Source: Gemmatimonadota bacterium (GTDB lineage: Bacteria > Latescibacterota > UBA2968 > UBA8231). Taken from it: DNA of 47,401 nucleotides. The notes beneath the pieces were generated by a model, which was given only the letters and a program-made list of their open reading frames with translations, made no database searches and was not told the DNA's origin. A program made the position numbers and the translations under genes. Location: the NCBI GenBank assembly GCA_028875345.1, contig JAPPEG010000283.1, forward strand, positions 1-47,401. The letters run 5' to 3'. This document shows positions 27,022-35,855 of this stretch, one piece after another. The stretch's first letter is position 1, and every line of letters begins with the position of its first letter.

Positions 27022-28965
27022 ATGGGCTTGCGCACGACAATTTCTCGCTTGGTGACCTTGTGCATAGCTGCCGTGGTCCTCGCTTCGCAACCGGCGGCTG
27101 CGGAAGTCCGCCAGTGGGTGGTGGGCGGGGACGAAGGAGCCACCTGGCGGGAGCACGAGCTGCTCTCCACCGCGATGAGTTTCAACGTGCCAGGTGCCAT
27201 CCAACTCGTAGCCTTTACTTCTAAGGACAACGTCATTCCGAGCCTGACTTGGGTCGATGGGTTTCCCAGTGGCTACGTGGAGGAACGCGCCCAATCACTG
27301 ATCTGGGACAACGTAGCGGTCGTGCGCCCTCTGTTGGAGATCGTCGATGGCATCGACACGACCTCCACCCACCTCGCGTTTAAACGCTTCGGCATCGCCC
27401 AAGACGGCACTAAGTTTTTCTTTGATTTGGGGACCCGCTTCCCCGCCAATCGAATTGCGTTTTTTCCGCGCTTGGAGGGCATCAGTTCAGAGGGGCGACC
27501 TTTTAGCGAAGACTTCATCCGCGGCTACGTGCTCAAAGTCAACGATGGTGCCAGCTTCAACGAGCGGGACGAGCCGATTTACGCCCCCATAAAGCGCGTT
27601 GACTTTACCCGCGAGAACACGGCCCAGATCGACTTTCCCCTGCAATTCGTCCGCTACATCGAACTAGAAGTCACCTCGGCCAGCCCGTTTGAACTGGCCG
27701 AATTCCAACTCTTCGGTACGGGATTCGCGCCGGCCGGCTCCTACCGGTCAAAGATCATCGATCTCGGAGAGCCAGCTAATTTCAGTCGCATGGAATGGAC
27801 GCTGGAAAAGCTGCGTCAAAGTGGCGACGAGCTAGTCGTTGAGCCAGCCGCTGATGCCGATTTGACGGTGGTGATGCGCACCGGCCTAGACGACAACCCC
27901 CGGGTCTATTACGAGTACACCGATCTCTTTACCCGCGAGCGGCAAGTCGTCACCGAAGACGAGTACAAGGCCCTCGACGAAAGTGTGCGCGGCCCGATTG
28001 ACGACGACCAAGTCAACTGGAGCTTGTGGTCGCCCCCCTTCACTGAGTCCGGCCAGCCCATCCAGCTACCCAGCCCAAGGCGCTACTTCCAGTTTGAGGT
28101 GCGAATCGAAAGCGGCGCGATCCTCGACGGCCTGCGGCTCACATCGCTGAGCGTCGAACACACGATCCCACCCGTGGCCCAGATCTTAGTGGCCGAGATT
28201 TCCCAGTTAGACGTCCCTCGTCCCCCCGGCGACGTGCCCATTGTAACCGCCGGGGACTTTACGACGTTTGCCTACGATGTCATAGCCCAAATCGAGGAAA
28301 CAGACACCGGCTTTGACGCCCTGCGCATCCTCACCCCCCAATCGACGCCAGTGTTTCGGCAGTTCTTCACTGGAGAAGATGGGGTCGAGGTCACACCCGA
28401 CAGCGTGCAAGCGGAACTAGGCAGTCTGACCATCTTCTTTTCCTCGCAGCGGCCGGAGATCGGCATTCACCGCATGCGCGCCGTATTCGACTCGCAGATT
28501 TTCATCCAAGGCACCTCAGTCGAAGCTGAGGTATTTGACTCGCAGGCCGAGGACGGCGTACCGCAGCGGGTGCAACCCGGCGACGCCAACCCAGAAGTGC
28601 TGACCAATGCTCTGCGGATACTAACGACGGCCGCTTCGGCCAGCCAGTTGGTGTCCTCCTTGGCAGTAAGTAGCCCGGTCTTTACCCCCAATGGGGACGG
28701 GATCAACGACCAAGTAGAACTGATCTACAGCCTGTTGCAGCTAGTAAAGCCGGTTGAAGTAACAGTCGAAATTTTCGATTTGGCCGGACGCCCAGTACAT
28801 ACCGTCCTCGAAGCCGAAAGCACCAGTGGTGCCTATGCAGTGGCTTGGGACGGGCGCGACGATCAAGGACAGGTAGTCCCGCCAGGGCTATACCTCGCCG
28901 TGGTCCAAGTCCACACTGAGCGCGGGACACTCGTGCGTTCCAGCAGCATGGGTGTGGCGTATTGA
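27022..28965 (+). CDS. Discoidin/FlgD-Ig family exported protein, operon B second copy (647 aa)
   Basis: An ATG at 27007 follows the previous stop by two bases, but the ATG at 27022 has GGAG nine bases upstream and starts the signal peptide (M-G-L-R-T-T-I-S-R-L..., ending A-A-A). The mature protein has V-G-G-D-E-G-A-T-W, a discoidin-like region at about 105-235 ending in E-L-A-E-F-Q-L-F-G-T-G-F, a WSLWS box at 333-337 with S-P-R-R-Y-F-Q-F after it, a middle beta domain with T-G-F-D-A-L-R, and a FlgD-Ig-like domain at about 551-647 (T-P-N-G-D-G-I-N-D, W-D-G-R-D-D). It ends V-A-Y. It overlaps nothing and is followed by its third sibling 16 bases on. Confidence 0.87.
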   Translation: MGLRTTISRLVTLCIAAVVLASQPAAAEVRQWVVGGDEGATWREHELLSTAMSFNVPGAIQLVAFTSKDNVIPSLTWVDGFPSGYVEERAQSLIWDNVAVVRPLLEIVDGIDTTSTHLAFKRFGIAQDGTKFFFDLGTRFPANRIAFFPRLEGISSEGRPFSEDFIRGYVLKVNDGASFNERDEPIYAPIKRVDFTRENTAQIDFPLQFVRYIELEVTSASPFELAEFQLFGTGFAPAGSYRSKIIDLGEPANFSRMEWTLEKLRQSGDELVVEPAADADLTVVMRTGLDDNPRVYYEYTDLFTRERQVVTEDEYKALDESVRGPIDDDQVNWSLWSPPFTESGQPIQLPSPRRYFQFEVRIESGAILDGLRLTSLSVEHTIPPVAQILVAEISQLDVPRPPGDVPIVTAGDFTTFAYDVIAQIEETDTGFDALRILTPQSTPVFRQFFTGEDGVEVTPDSVQAELGSLTIFFSSQRPEIGIHRMRAVFDSQIFIQGTSVEAEVFDSQAEDGVPQRVQPGDANPEVLTNALRILTTAASASQLVSSLAVSSPVFTPNGDGINDQVELIYSLLQLVKPVEVTVEIFDLAGRPVHTVLEAESTSGAYAVAWDGRDDQGQVVPPGLYLAVVQVHTERGTLVRSSSMGVAY

Positions 28966-28981
28966 GAAAGGAGCGGTAGCT

Positions 28982-31276
28982 ATGAACCGACTATGGCTTT
29001 GTTTGCTGACGCTGGTTTTGCCAGCGAGTTTTGCCCATTCTCAAGAAGTCTTTGAAATAAACACCAAGGCGCAGTGGGAGACGTGGACCTACCCGGTCGG
29101 GGCTGTTGACTTGCGAGCGGATGGATCAATCCGGCCGGTCAAGTTTGAGCAGCCCTTCAACGCCGCACCGAGTTCCCCTCTGTTCACGCACGAGCTAAAG
29201 AAGGTCAAAGAGCAGCGCGGCGGGGTGTGGAAGGCCGGGTCCAATGCGGCCGATGCCCATCTGATCATCGACGACGACACCACCACTTACTGGAAACCCA
29301 GCCAAGACGACCCGCTCGACACCTGGTGGCTCGAAATCGACTTGGGCAGGATGGTGGCCGTCAAGGAAGTTCGCCTGCACTTCCCCGATGAAGAAGGCGC
29401 GCGACCGCTGCGAGCACTCCGGGTCTTTGGCTCTGACGGCAAATTCCAATCAATCACCGACGATGTCTTCCTCTTTAACCTCATCGGCGGCACGACCAAG
29501 CGCAACGAAGAGACCCTCTTGTCGTATCCAGTGGCCTTTGGCGAAGCGACCAAAAGGGTACTGAGCTTTGGCCAACCTGCCGAGGACACGGACGTCCCCA
29601 CAGCCTTCGCGCCCACCCAATACATCCGCATCATAGCCGACGTCAAGAGCGAGGACGCGGCCCTCGCAGAGGTCGAGGTCATCGCGTTTGGACAGAACAT
29701 CGCCCAAGGGACCGTGGCCCGAGGTGGGATCATCGACGATCAGGGCAAGGAGCGCGCGCCCGCGATGATCGACGGCAATGTCAATACCTTCTGGGAGGAA
29801 CTCAACTGGAGTGAGACCGGCCAGTTTATCGCCCAGTGGCGCTGGGATTTGGGCGCGGTCTTTTGGGTCAACCGCGTCATCTTCGTAGCGTTTCAGGAGA
29901 CCACCACTTGGGGCCGGCCGCGCATCTTGCGCCACCGGCTGCTGGGGTCGGCCGGCGAGCTCAAGCCCTCGGGGGACGTCGACTTCGACGTCCTCTTCGA
30001 TTTCCCAGCGCCAAGCGATTGGAACAATCCCGAGCCAATCACCTATCTCATGCACCCGTACCGGCCCCTGCGCTATCTCGAAATGATCTTCGGGGGCAGT
30101 AGCAGCGGCGCGATGGCCGAAGCCGTCGTCGTACCCACCGGCTATGTCGCTGAAGTAGAATTGCGTTCGGACTTCCTCAAGGTAGACGACAGCCCCAAGG
30201 TTTTCCGCACCCTCGAATGGGACTCCGACTTACCCGCGGGAACGCAAATTTTGGCGCAGACGCGCTCGGGCAGCGGTCTCGAAGAAGGCAATACGTATTA
30301 CCACCGCAAGGGCCACGAAGTGACCGAAGACGAATACAACGACTTGAAGAAACGGTGGAAAGGCGACATCGTGCCCTACATTCGGCCAACCCCAGATTGG
30401 AGCGGCTGGAGCAACACCTATCTGTTTTCCGGCCAAGAGTTTCTCTCGCCCAGCCCAAGGCGCTACGTGCAGTTCAGGGTGCTGCTCAAATCGGATAGCC
30501 CAGACATGGCCCCCACCCTAAAGGGGCTGCGGCTCAACTACACGGATTCGTTCCTCAACGGGGCGCTCGGCCAAGTCACCCCCAACGAGGCCCAAGTGGG
30601 CCAGCCGGAAAACTTTACGTACGTATTGCAGCCGGACTTCAAATCTGGCGACAAGGGCTTTAACCGCCTGCGGCTAAACACGCCATCGCAAGCAGCAGCC
30701 GAGAGCGTAGTCATCCGCGTCGCCGGTGCCGAGGTCGAGCCGGCCTCCTTAGAACTGTTGCCCGACTCGCTGGTAGTGGAACTGTCGCAAGTTGTCCGGC
30801 GGCAAGAGGTCGAAATTGACCTACAGGTCAACGTATTCGCCAATCCCTATCTCTTTTCTGCCTTTGTCGGCCACACCGACGAGATGGAGTTCTGGCAGCA
30901 GGTCGATCCGGCCGGACGGGCGGCCACCACGGTATTTCTGCCCGAAGTGCCCGCGTCCGAGAGCTTGCTCGACAAAGTCTCCATTGCGCCCAAAGTCCTC
31001 ACGCCCAACGGCGACGGAATCGGCGACCACGCCGAGATTCGCTTTGCAGTGTTAAAAGCAGACGCCCCGGTAGCGGTCGATATCTATGCGCTCGACGGGC
31101 GGCAGGTCGGCTCGTTGGTCGGCGGCCGCAGCAGCGACGGCTACCTCGTCTATACGTGGAATGGCGCAGACGACGAGGGACGGCGCGTGCCCCCGGGGAT
31201 TTACGTGTGCCGAATCCAAATCGACGCCCAAGCAGCAGTCCAAAACTTGGCGCAAATCATCAACGTAGCTTACTAG
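28982..31276 (+). CDS. Discoidin/FlgD-Ig family exported protein with two discoidin domains (764 aa)
   Basis: AAAGGAG precedes the ATG at 28982, which opens a signal peptide (M-N-R-L-W-L-C-L-L-T-L..., ending A-H-S). Two discoidin (F5/8 type C) domains are visible: about 79-230 (I-D-D-D-T-T-T-Y-W, W-L-E-I-D-L-G, V-K-E-V-R-L-H) and about 256-380 (I-D-G-N-V-N-T-F-W-E, W-D-L-G-A-V-F-W-V-N-R-V). A WSGWS box lies at 473-477 with S-P-S-P-R-R-Y-V-Q-F after it, and a FlgD-Ig-like domain at about 665-764 ending V-A-Y. Its second half matches the truncated gene at the window start, so these are positional counterparts in operons A and B. Discoidin domains commonly bind carbohydrate or other surface ligands. 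Confidence 0.88.
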   Translation: MNRLWLCLLTLVLPASFAHSQEVFEINTKAQWETWTYPVGAVDLRADGSIRPVKFEQPFNAAPSSPLFTHELKKVKEQRGGVWKAGSNAADAHLIIDDDTTTYWKPSQDDPLDTWWLEIDLGRMVAVKEVRLHFPDEEGARPLRALRVFGSDGKFQSITDDVFLFNLIGGTTKRNEETLLSYPVAFGEATKRVLSFGQPAEDTDVPTAFAPTQYIRIIADVKSEDAALAEVEVIAFGQNIAQGTVARGGIIDDQGKERAPAMIDGNVNTFWEELNWSETGQFIAQWRWDLGAVFWVNRVIFVAFQETTTWGRPRILRHRLLGSAGELKPSGDVDFDVLFDFPAPSDWNNPEPITYLMHPYRPLRYLEMIFGGSSSGAMAEAVVVPTGYVAEVELRSDFLKVDDSPKVFRTLEWDSDLPAGTQILAQTRSGSGLEEGNTYYHRKGHEVTEDEYNDLKKRWKGDIVPYIRPTPDWSGWSNTYLFSGQEFLSPSPRRYVQFRVLLKSDSPDMAPTLKGLRLNYTDSFLNGALGQVTPNEAQVGQPENFTYVLQPDFKSGDKGFNRLRLNTPSQAAAESVVIRVAGAEVEPASLELLPDSLVVELSQVVRRQEVEIDLQVNVFANPYLFSAFVGHTDEMEFWQQVDPAGRAATTVFLPEVPASESLLDKVSIAPKVLTPNGDGIGDHAEIRFAVLKADAPVAVDIYALDGRQVGSLVGGRSSDGYLVYTWNGADDEGRRVPPGIYVCRIQIDAQAAVQNLAQIINVAY

Positions 31277-31334
31277 CTAAATTGCAGCTAGCTCCTAGCC
31301 CATTCGGCAAAGCCTCTTGAGGGAGGGGTATCTC

Positions 31335-33968
31335 ATGTATTTGTCTCGCATCCGATCGGCATTGTGTGCAGCACTCGCCTTGCTGGCGCTAGACTGGGGC
31401 AGCGCTTTAGCTCAGTTGACTACGGGCTATCGGCCCATAGCCGAGCCAGGAATTTACGGGGTGCGTATCCACCCCGGTGCCCTAGCGCCCAACCGCCGCA
31501 AGTTCTACTTGCCGCAAAACCTCTTCTACGAATACGGCTGGCGAGGCTGGGAGTACAGCAACTACGCCCGCGACGAATACGAGCGCTACGTCGATATACA
31601 GCTAGAGGGCAACCGCCACTACGATGCCTTCGGCAACTACATCGCCCGCGGCTGGACGATCTACGACTGGACCGAGAACAACCCCCTGCGCCAGGGCAGC
31701 GGCATCTTCAAAAGCCCGCGCTATAGCAGTTGGTTCGACCGCGTGGTGATCTCATCTGCCCACAAAGGCCAGTTCCACACCGCACTAACAGTAGGCGATG
31801 CCATTCGCACCACCCTGACCCCACTGACCTTCTCCAAGCCGACCTTTAACGGCATCCAGTGGGACTTCCTCTCCGACAAGTACGCATTCACGTTCCTCGG
31901 CTCGCGCATCAGCTCACCGGCCAACCCGGCTGGAACCCAGTCTGAGGCCGCTGCCCTCGTGGAAAACTCCACCCGCCTACTCGGTGGCCGGGGTGTGGCT
32001 CAAGTAGGCGACTTTGCCAAGGTGGGGGCGACGTGGGTCAGCGCCCACAACGCGCGCAGCACCCTCGACATGGGGGACAATTCGCTCAAGGGCGTCTTGA
32101 CCACGCCGCAGAACACGGGCAGCGTCGAGACCGTGACGATCCTCATCTCAGACGATTCGCCCGAGTCGAGCGACAATGGCGCGCTACTGTTTTTCGATCG
32201 AGTGCTGATCGACGGCGAGATTCACCCGGAAATCACCCCGATTGTCCGCGGCGGGATCCGCACCGGCGGCAGCTTAGAGGCTAGGGGTGTGGACAACATC
32301 GAACTGATCTATGACATCCGCAACAGCTTCCGGCCCACCGAAAAGGTGCCGACCTATCAGGAGGCGAGCAAAATCGAGTTCGAGTTGATTCTGGCCAACG
32401 ACTACCGAGTGGCCGTCACGTCCAACGTGCAGACCGATCGCTTGGGCGACCCCGTCTTTTTGCCCGTGGCCCAAGCCGAAGGCGAAATATCCGACGGGTC
32501 GAACCAACAGTTTTTGCGCTTTGAGTACGGGTTGCCCACCGGCAGTGATGTAATCGGGGTAGATTTCGAGATTCTGAGCCTCGGCGGCCTAGACTTGCGC
32601 GCCGAGTTCGTGCGCAACCGACGCTTCCGGCGCTTCCCCAACCAAAACCTAGCGCAACATACCCTCGCCGAGGACAAGGGAGAGGCCGGTTATCTCACCG
32701 CGTCTTACACCTCCTATCCGTGGTTTGCCTACGGCGAAATGTTCACCATGGACCCCGATTACAGCACGACCGCGTTCATGGCCAACTCGCTGGGCGGCAT
32801 CGATTACAGCAGCGAAATTTTCCACCTCTTCGAGTTCGTTGATGACAACGACGACCAAGACCGCTTTGCCGACTGGCAGCGGGCCGGTCAATTCGGCACC
32901 GGGGTGGGTGCTTCTGGTGGCTCGGTGGGTGCCGACTTAGCGGTGTTCCCCGGGCTAGACGAGAACAACGACTTCGTCTCCGACTTCAATCAAAACCGCA
33001 ACTCACGGCCCGACTACGACGAGCCTTTTCTGCGCTATGAGGTCGATCCTCCGGCCTTCCTCTTCGGCATGGACATGAATAACAACACCTTGATCGACCG
33101 CTTTGAAGACGATCGCCAGCCCGACTATCCCTACGACCGCGACCACCGTGGCTACAACGCCTACGGCGGCATGATGCTCAGCGAGGACGCGCAGCTAACC
33201 CTTGGCCGCTTGAGCGAGCGCCAGCTAAGCTCAGCGCGCAAGAGCAAGGCCAACTACGGTTTGTTCACTGTGCGTTGGAACTTCCCGGGCCTGCGAATCG
33301 CGCTCTTTGAGCACGCGAAACTCGTGTCGGACAACATCCCAGAAGACCGCCTGCGCTGGATAGACCCAACGGGCCGGACGGACTTTACCGATCCGCTCGA
33401 CAACCAAGACACTTTCGTCAACAGCGTTTATTTGCAGGCAAACTACAACCGCATCCGCAACTTTAGGGCGACCGCCAAAGTCAAACACGAGATTTTCAAC
33501 CAGCGCGGTGAGCAGGCCGACAAGCGCGACCGTTCGTTTTTCGGGCTGATAACCAAAGCCGACTACACCATTCCCATTGGCGCGGACCTGACCATCTGGC
33601 CCAAGTGGAAGAGTACCTTCAGGCGCGAGACTCCCACCGATCCGTCACAGGCCAATATCCGCGAGCTAGAGGAAACCCTGTTCTTGATTTCGCGCTATGC
33701 GATCCTCGAACAGACTTGGATCGCGCTCGGTCTAGAGTTCAGTTGGTTTGAGAACTTGCAAGACCGGCCGGCCGAGCTACAAGTCGGTTATGTCGAGGAT
33801 TTTACCAGCCGCGTCTATTCGATTCTGTTCTCGAATACTTCGGCCTATTTGGGCTACCAACTGACCTTAAATGCAGGCCTTCAGCTAGAGGAGCAAAACT
33901 TCGAGGCCGAGCAGCGCAACACCTCGCTTGGGTTCATTCGCGTTTTCGCCAGCACTGGGCAAGAGTAA
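31335..33968 (+). CDS. Large putative outer-membrane protein with Asp/Asn-rich motifs (877 aa)
   Basis: GGGAGGGG lies seven bases before the ATG at 31335; an in-frame upstream start at 31317 has no such site. The signal peptide ends near A-L-A. It is paralogous to the 871-aa protein at 2934 over nearly its full length: L-P-Q-N-L-F-Y-E-Y-G-W, G-W-T-I-Y-D-W, A-L-T-V-G-D-A-I-R-T-T-L-T-P-L-T-F, then the Asp/Asn-rich segments D-D-N-D-D-Q-D-R-F-A-D-W (about 503), G-L-D-E-N-N-D (about 539) and G-M-D-M-N-N-N-T-L-I-D-R-F-E (about 578). The C-terminal third alternates in a strand-like way. A beta-barrel or surface-anchored role is inferred. No paralogue in the window lacks these acidic loops, so calcium binding may be central. 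Confidence 0.8.
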   Translation: MYLSRIRSALCAALALLALDWGSALAQLTTGYRPIAEPGIYGVRIHPGALAPNRRKFYLPQNLFYEYGWRGWEYSNYARDEYERYVDIQLEGNRHYDAFGNYIARGWTIYDWTENNPLRQGSGIFKSPRYSSWFDRVVISSAHKGQFHTALTVGDAIRTTLTPLTFSKPTFNGIQWDFLSDKYAFTFLGSRISSPANPAGTQSEAAALVENSTRLLGGRGVAQVGDFAKVGATWVSAHNARSTLDMGDNSLKGVLTTPQNTGSVETVTILISDDSPESSDNGALLFFDRVLIDGEIHPEITPIVRGGIRTGGSLEARGVDNIELIYDIRNSFRPTEKVPTYQEASKIEFELILANDYRVAVTSNVQTDRLGDPVFLPVAQAEGEISDGSNQQFLRFEYGLPTGSDVIGVDFEILSLGGLDLRAEFVRNRRFRRFPNQNLAQHTLAEDKGEAGYLTASYTSYPWFAYGEMFTMDPDYSTTAFMANSLGGIDYSSEIFHLFEFVDDNDDQDRFADWQRAGQFGTGVGASGGSVGADLAVFPGLDENNDFVSDFNQNRNSRPDYDEPFLRYEVDPPAFLFGMDMNNNTLIDRFEDDRQPDYPYDRDHRGYNAYGGMMLSEDAQLTLGRLSERQLSSARKSKANYGLFTVRWNFPGLRIALFEHAKLVSDNIPEDRLRWIDPTGRTDFTDPLDNQDTFVNSVYLQANYNRIRNFRATAKVKHEIFNQRGEQADKRDRSFFGLITKADYTIPIGADLTIWPKWKSTFRRETPTDPSQANIRELEETLFLISRYAILEQTWIALGLEFSWFENLQDRPAELQVGYVEDFTSRVYSILFSNTSAYLGYQLTLNAGLQLEEQNFEAEQRNTSLGFIRVFASTGQE

Positions 33969-33991
33969 GCGGAAACGGCGAAAATTTGAAC

Positions 33992-34020
33992 TTGCTAAGC
34001 ACTCCTAAAAGACGTAATAT
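33992..34020 (+). promoter_or_regulatory. Internal promoter with overlapping palindrome before the CBM9-like gene
   Basis: TTGCTA (33992-33997), 17 bases, TAATAT (34015-34020). The -10 box sits inside the loop of an inverted repeat AAGACG (34009-34014) / CGTCTT (34025-34030), which could be an operator. The following gene ends at its own terminator, so it may be expressed separately from the rest of operon B. Confidence 0.5.
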
Positions 34021-34079
34021 AGGGCGTCTTAAAGGATGAATCGTCCATAGCCTTACCACTACTCCCACGGAGGGAACGT

Positions 34080-35006
34080 ATGAAAAAAATCCTTTTTCTT
34101 TTTGTCGTTTGCGCCGCAGCGTGCGCCTTAGTCAGCCCGGCTAACGCGCACGTCGGCGCTGAATATTTCATCCCAGGTGTGCCCAATCCCAGCGCCATGA
34201 CCATCGACGGCCTCGAAGACGATTGGGGCTGGCTGGACGAGGAATTCATCCTCACGACCGAGGGCATGTTCACCGCCGGGGGCGAGACCATTGCAAAAGA
34301 AGACTACGACGTCAGCATTCTGATGGCGTGGAGCACGCCGCCGGACAACCGCTTCTACTTCTTCATCCGCGTCCAAGACGATACACTGCGTCTGCTTGAA
34401 GAAGACCAGAAGCGCTGGTGGAACGACGACTGCATCCAGATCACCTTCGATCCGGATCACTCGGGTGGCGACTTCTTGGGCGAAAACGTCGATCAGGTTC
34501 TAAACGCTCAGCGCTATCACCTGCGCATCAAGCCGCTGCCGGGACAGCCTGTGGCGTACAACAGCCTGCTCGAATACATCGACCTACCGCCGATTGGCTG
34601 GAGCTCCGATATGTTTGAGGGACAGGCGACTGGCGACATTTTCGAGATCGCCTGGACCGTCAATCCGCCGGATGCCGAGCATTTCTCGACCAACGTCTCC
34701 TACACCTTTGAGTTCCGCAACGCCTTTTGGGACATCCATGGTGTAACTCAAGACGAGGCGATTCGGCACATATTCGAAAATGATCAAGTGACCCACATCG
34801 GCGTGCGTCCGCTCGATGGCGACGGCGGCGAGACCGGTGCCAAGCACCAGCTCTATCCGCTGGGCGGCTCCACGGGTCAGGACCAGAAGGGCGACCAGAT
34901 GCTCGACTACATCTTGCTAGAGGCCGACGAACCCGAGGAAGGTACGGCCGTCGAAGCCACAAGTTGGGGTCGAGTCAAGAGCCATTTGGATAGCCAGCTC
35001 GACTAA
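34080..35006 (+). CDS. CBM9-like (DOMON-type) exported carbohydrate-binding-like protein (308 aa)
   Basis: ACGGAGGG precedes the ATG. A signal peptide of about 23 residues (ending A-N-A) is followed by one domain with the CBM9 pattern: T-I-D-G-L-E-D-D-W-G-W near residue 41, R-F-Y-F-F-I-R-V-Q-D-D-T near 95-106, and W-W-N-D-D-C-I-Q-I-T-F-D-P-D near 116-130. Such domains bind sugars or haem. It sits between the outer-membrane protein and the lipoprotein of operon B, and operon A has no counterpart. Its own promoter and a strong terminator make it an independent unit within the cluster. Ligand unknown. Confidence 0.78.
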   Translation: MKKILFLFVVCAAACALVSPANAHVGAEYFIPGVPNPSAMTIDGLEDDWGWLDEEFILTTEGMFTAGGETIAKEDYDVSILMAWSTPPDNRFYFFIRVQDDTLRLLEEDQKRWWNDDCIQITFDPDHSGGDFLGENVDQVLNAQRYHLRIKPLPGQPVAYNSLLEYIDLPPIGWSSDMFEGQATGDIFEIAWTVNPPDAEHFSTNVSYTFEFRNAFWDIHGVTQDEAIRHIFENDQVTHIGVRPLDGDGGETGAKHQLYPLGGSTGQDQKGDQMLDYILLEADEPEEGTAVEATSWGRVKSHLDSQLD

Positions 35007-35039
35007 CAAGGCTGTATTGCATCAGCCGTCTAGCAAAGA

Positions 35040-35070
35040 GAGGAGGGGCGATTGCCCCTCCTCGTCTTGT
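35040..35070 (+). terminator. Rho-independent terminator after the CBM9-like gene
   Basis: A perfect 10-bp stem GAGGAGGGGC / GCCCCTCCTC with a GATT loop (35040-35063) is followed by GTCTTGTATT. The T-run is imperfect, so some read-through to the lipoprotein gene is possible. Confidence 0.75.
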
Positions 35071-35098
35071 ATTAGCCAACAAAGAAGCGAGGATCGCC

Positions 35099-35854
35099 AT
35101 GAAGACATTGGGTAGCTTGCTCCTATTGCTAATCGCGCTCGCCGGATGCGGCTTGAAGTTTGGCTATCGGCATTTTACCGGTCCGGTGGTGCCCACGGAA
35201 ATCGCGGATGACAACTACTTAGTCGGAGACGATCACAGCATCACTTTCCTCAAAGATCGTCTAGAGGTAGCGATGTTGCCCATGTCGGCCGAGGCCCTAA
35301 ACCGGCAATTCGCCGGTGTCTCAGAAGCCCCTGAGGGTTTTACCCTGCCCAACCCCTACGCCGTAGCGACCAATCCCTATACCTATGGCGATTGGACGCC
35401 GCCCGGCGAAGAGGAGGCACCGACGCGGTTTACCGTATTTTTGGTCAAGGTCAAAAACTACGCCTATCCCAAAGTCCGCCTAAATCCGGCCAACATCGAA
35501 TTGATCGCCCCCAATGGGCGGCGCTATAAGGCACTTAGCCTCCTCGCCCTGACCGAGTACTATTGGCCCTATGCCCAAGCCTACGGCGGCAATGCGCGCA
35601 AGGGCTTTAAGGCGCGGCGCGATCTCTTGCAGCGCACTCTGTTTACCGACGACATGATCTTCAGCGGCCAAGAGAAAGAAGGGTATTTGGTCTTTCCCCC
35701 GCTCGACCGCGACGTCGAGGAATTTACGCTGTGGGTGCGCGAAATGGTGCTGAGATTCGACTTCCGCGACGCTCCTGTGGAAACCGTCGATATCCCCTAT
35801 GACTTCCAGCGCGAAGTGTACTACGCCCGCACCCCACGCGAAAACAAGAGCTGA
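35099..35854 (+). CDS. Conserved lipoprotein, paralogue of the 6868 gene (251 aa)
   Basis: The ATG follows AGCGAGGATC; the first residues form a lipoprotein signal (lipobox L-A-G-C, Cys17). The mature protein aligns with the 254-aa lipoprotein of operon A, including N-P-Y-T-Y-G-D-W, V-K-V-K-N-Y-A-Y-P-K-V, N-G-R-R-Y, A-R-R-D-L, F-S-G-Q-E-K-E-G-Y and F-R-D-A-P-V-E-T-V-D. I recognise no named family. In operon A it follows the SurA-like gene, while here it precedes it with one base between stop and start, so the gene order is swapped. Probably a periplasmic-face lipoprotein of the same envelope system. Confidence 0.8.
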   Translation: MKTLGSLLLLLIALAGCGLKFGYRHFTGPVVPTEIADDNYLVGDDHSITFLKDRLEVAMLPMSAEALNRQFAGVSEAPEGFTLPNPYAVATNPYTYGDWTPPGEEEAPTRFTVFLVKVKNYAYPKVRLNPANIELIAPNGRRYKALSLLALTEYYWPYAQAYGGNARKGFKARRDLLQRTLFTDDMIFSGQEKEGYLVFPPLDRDVEEFTLWVREMVLRFDFRDAPVETVDIPYDFQREVYYARTPRENKS

Positions 35855-35855
35855 A

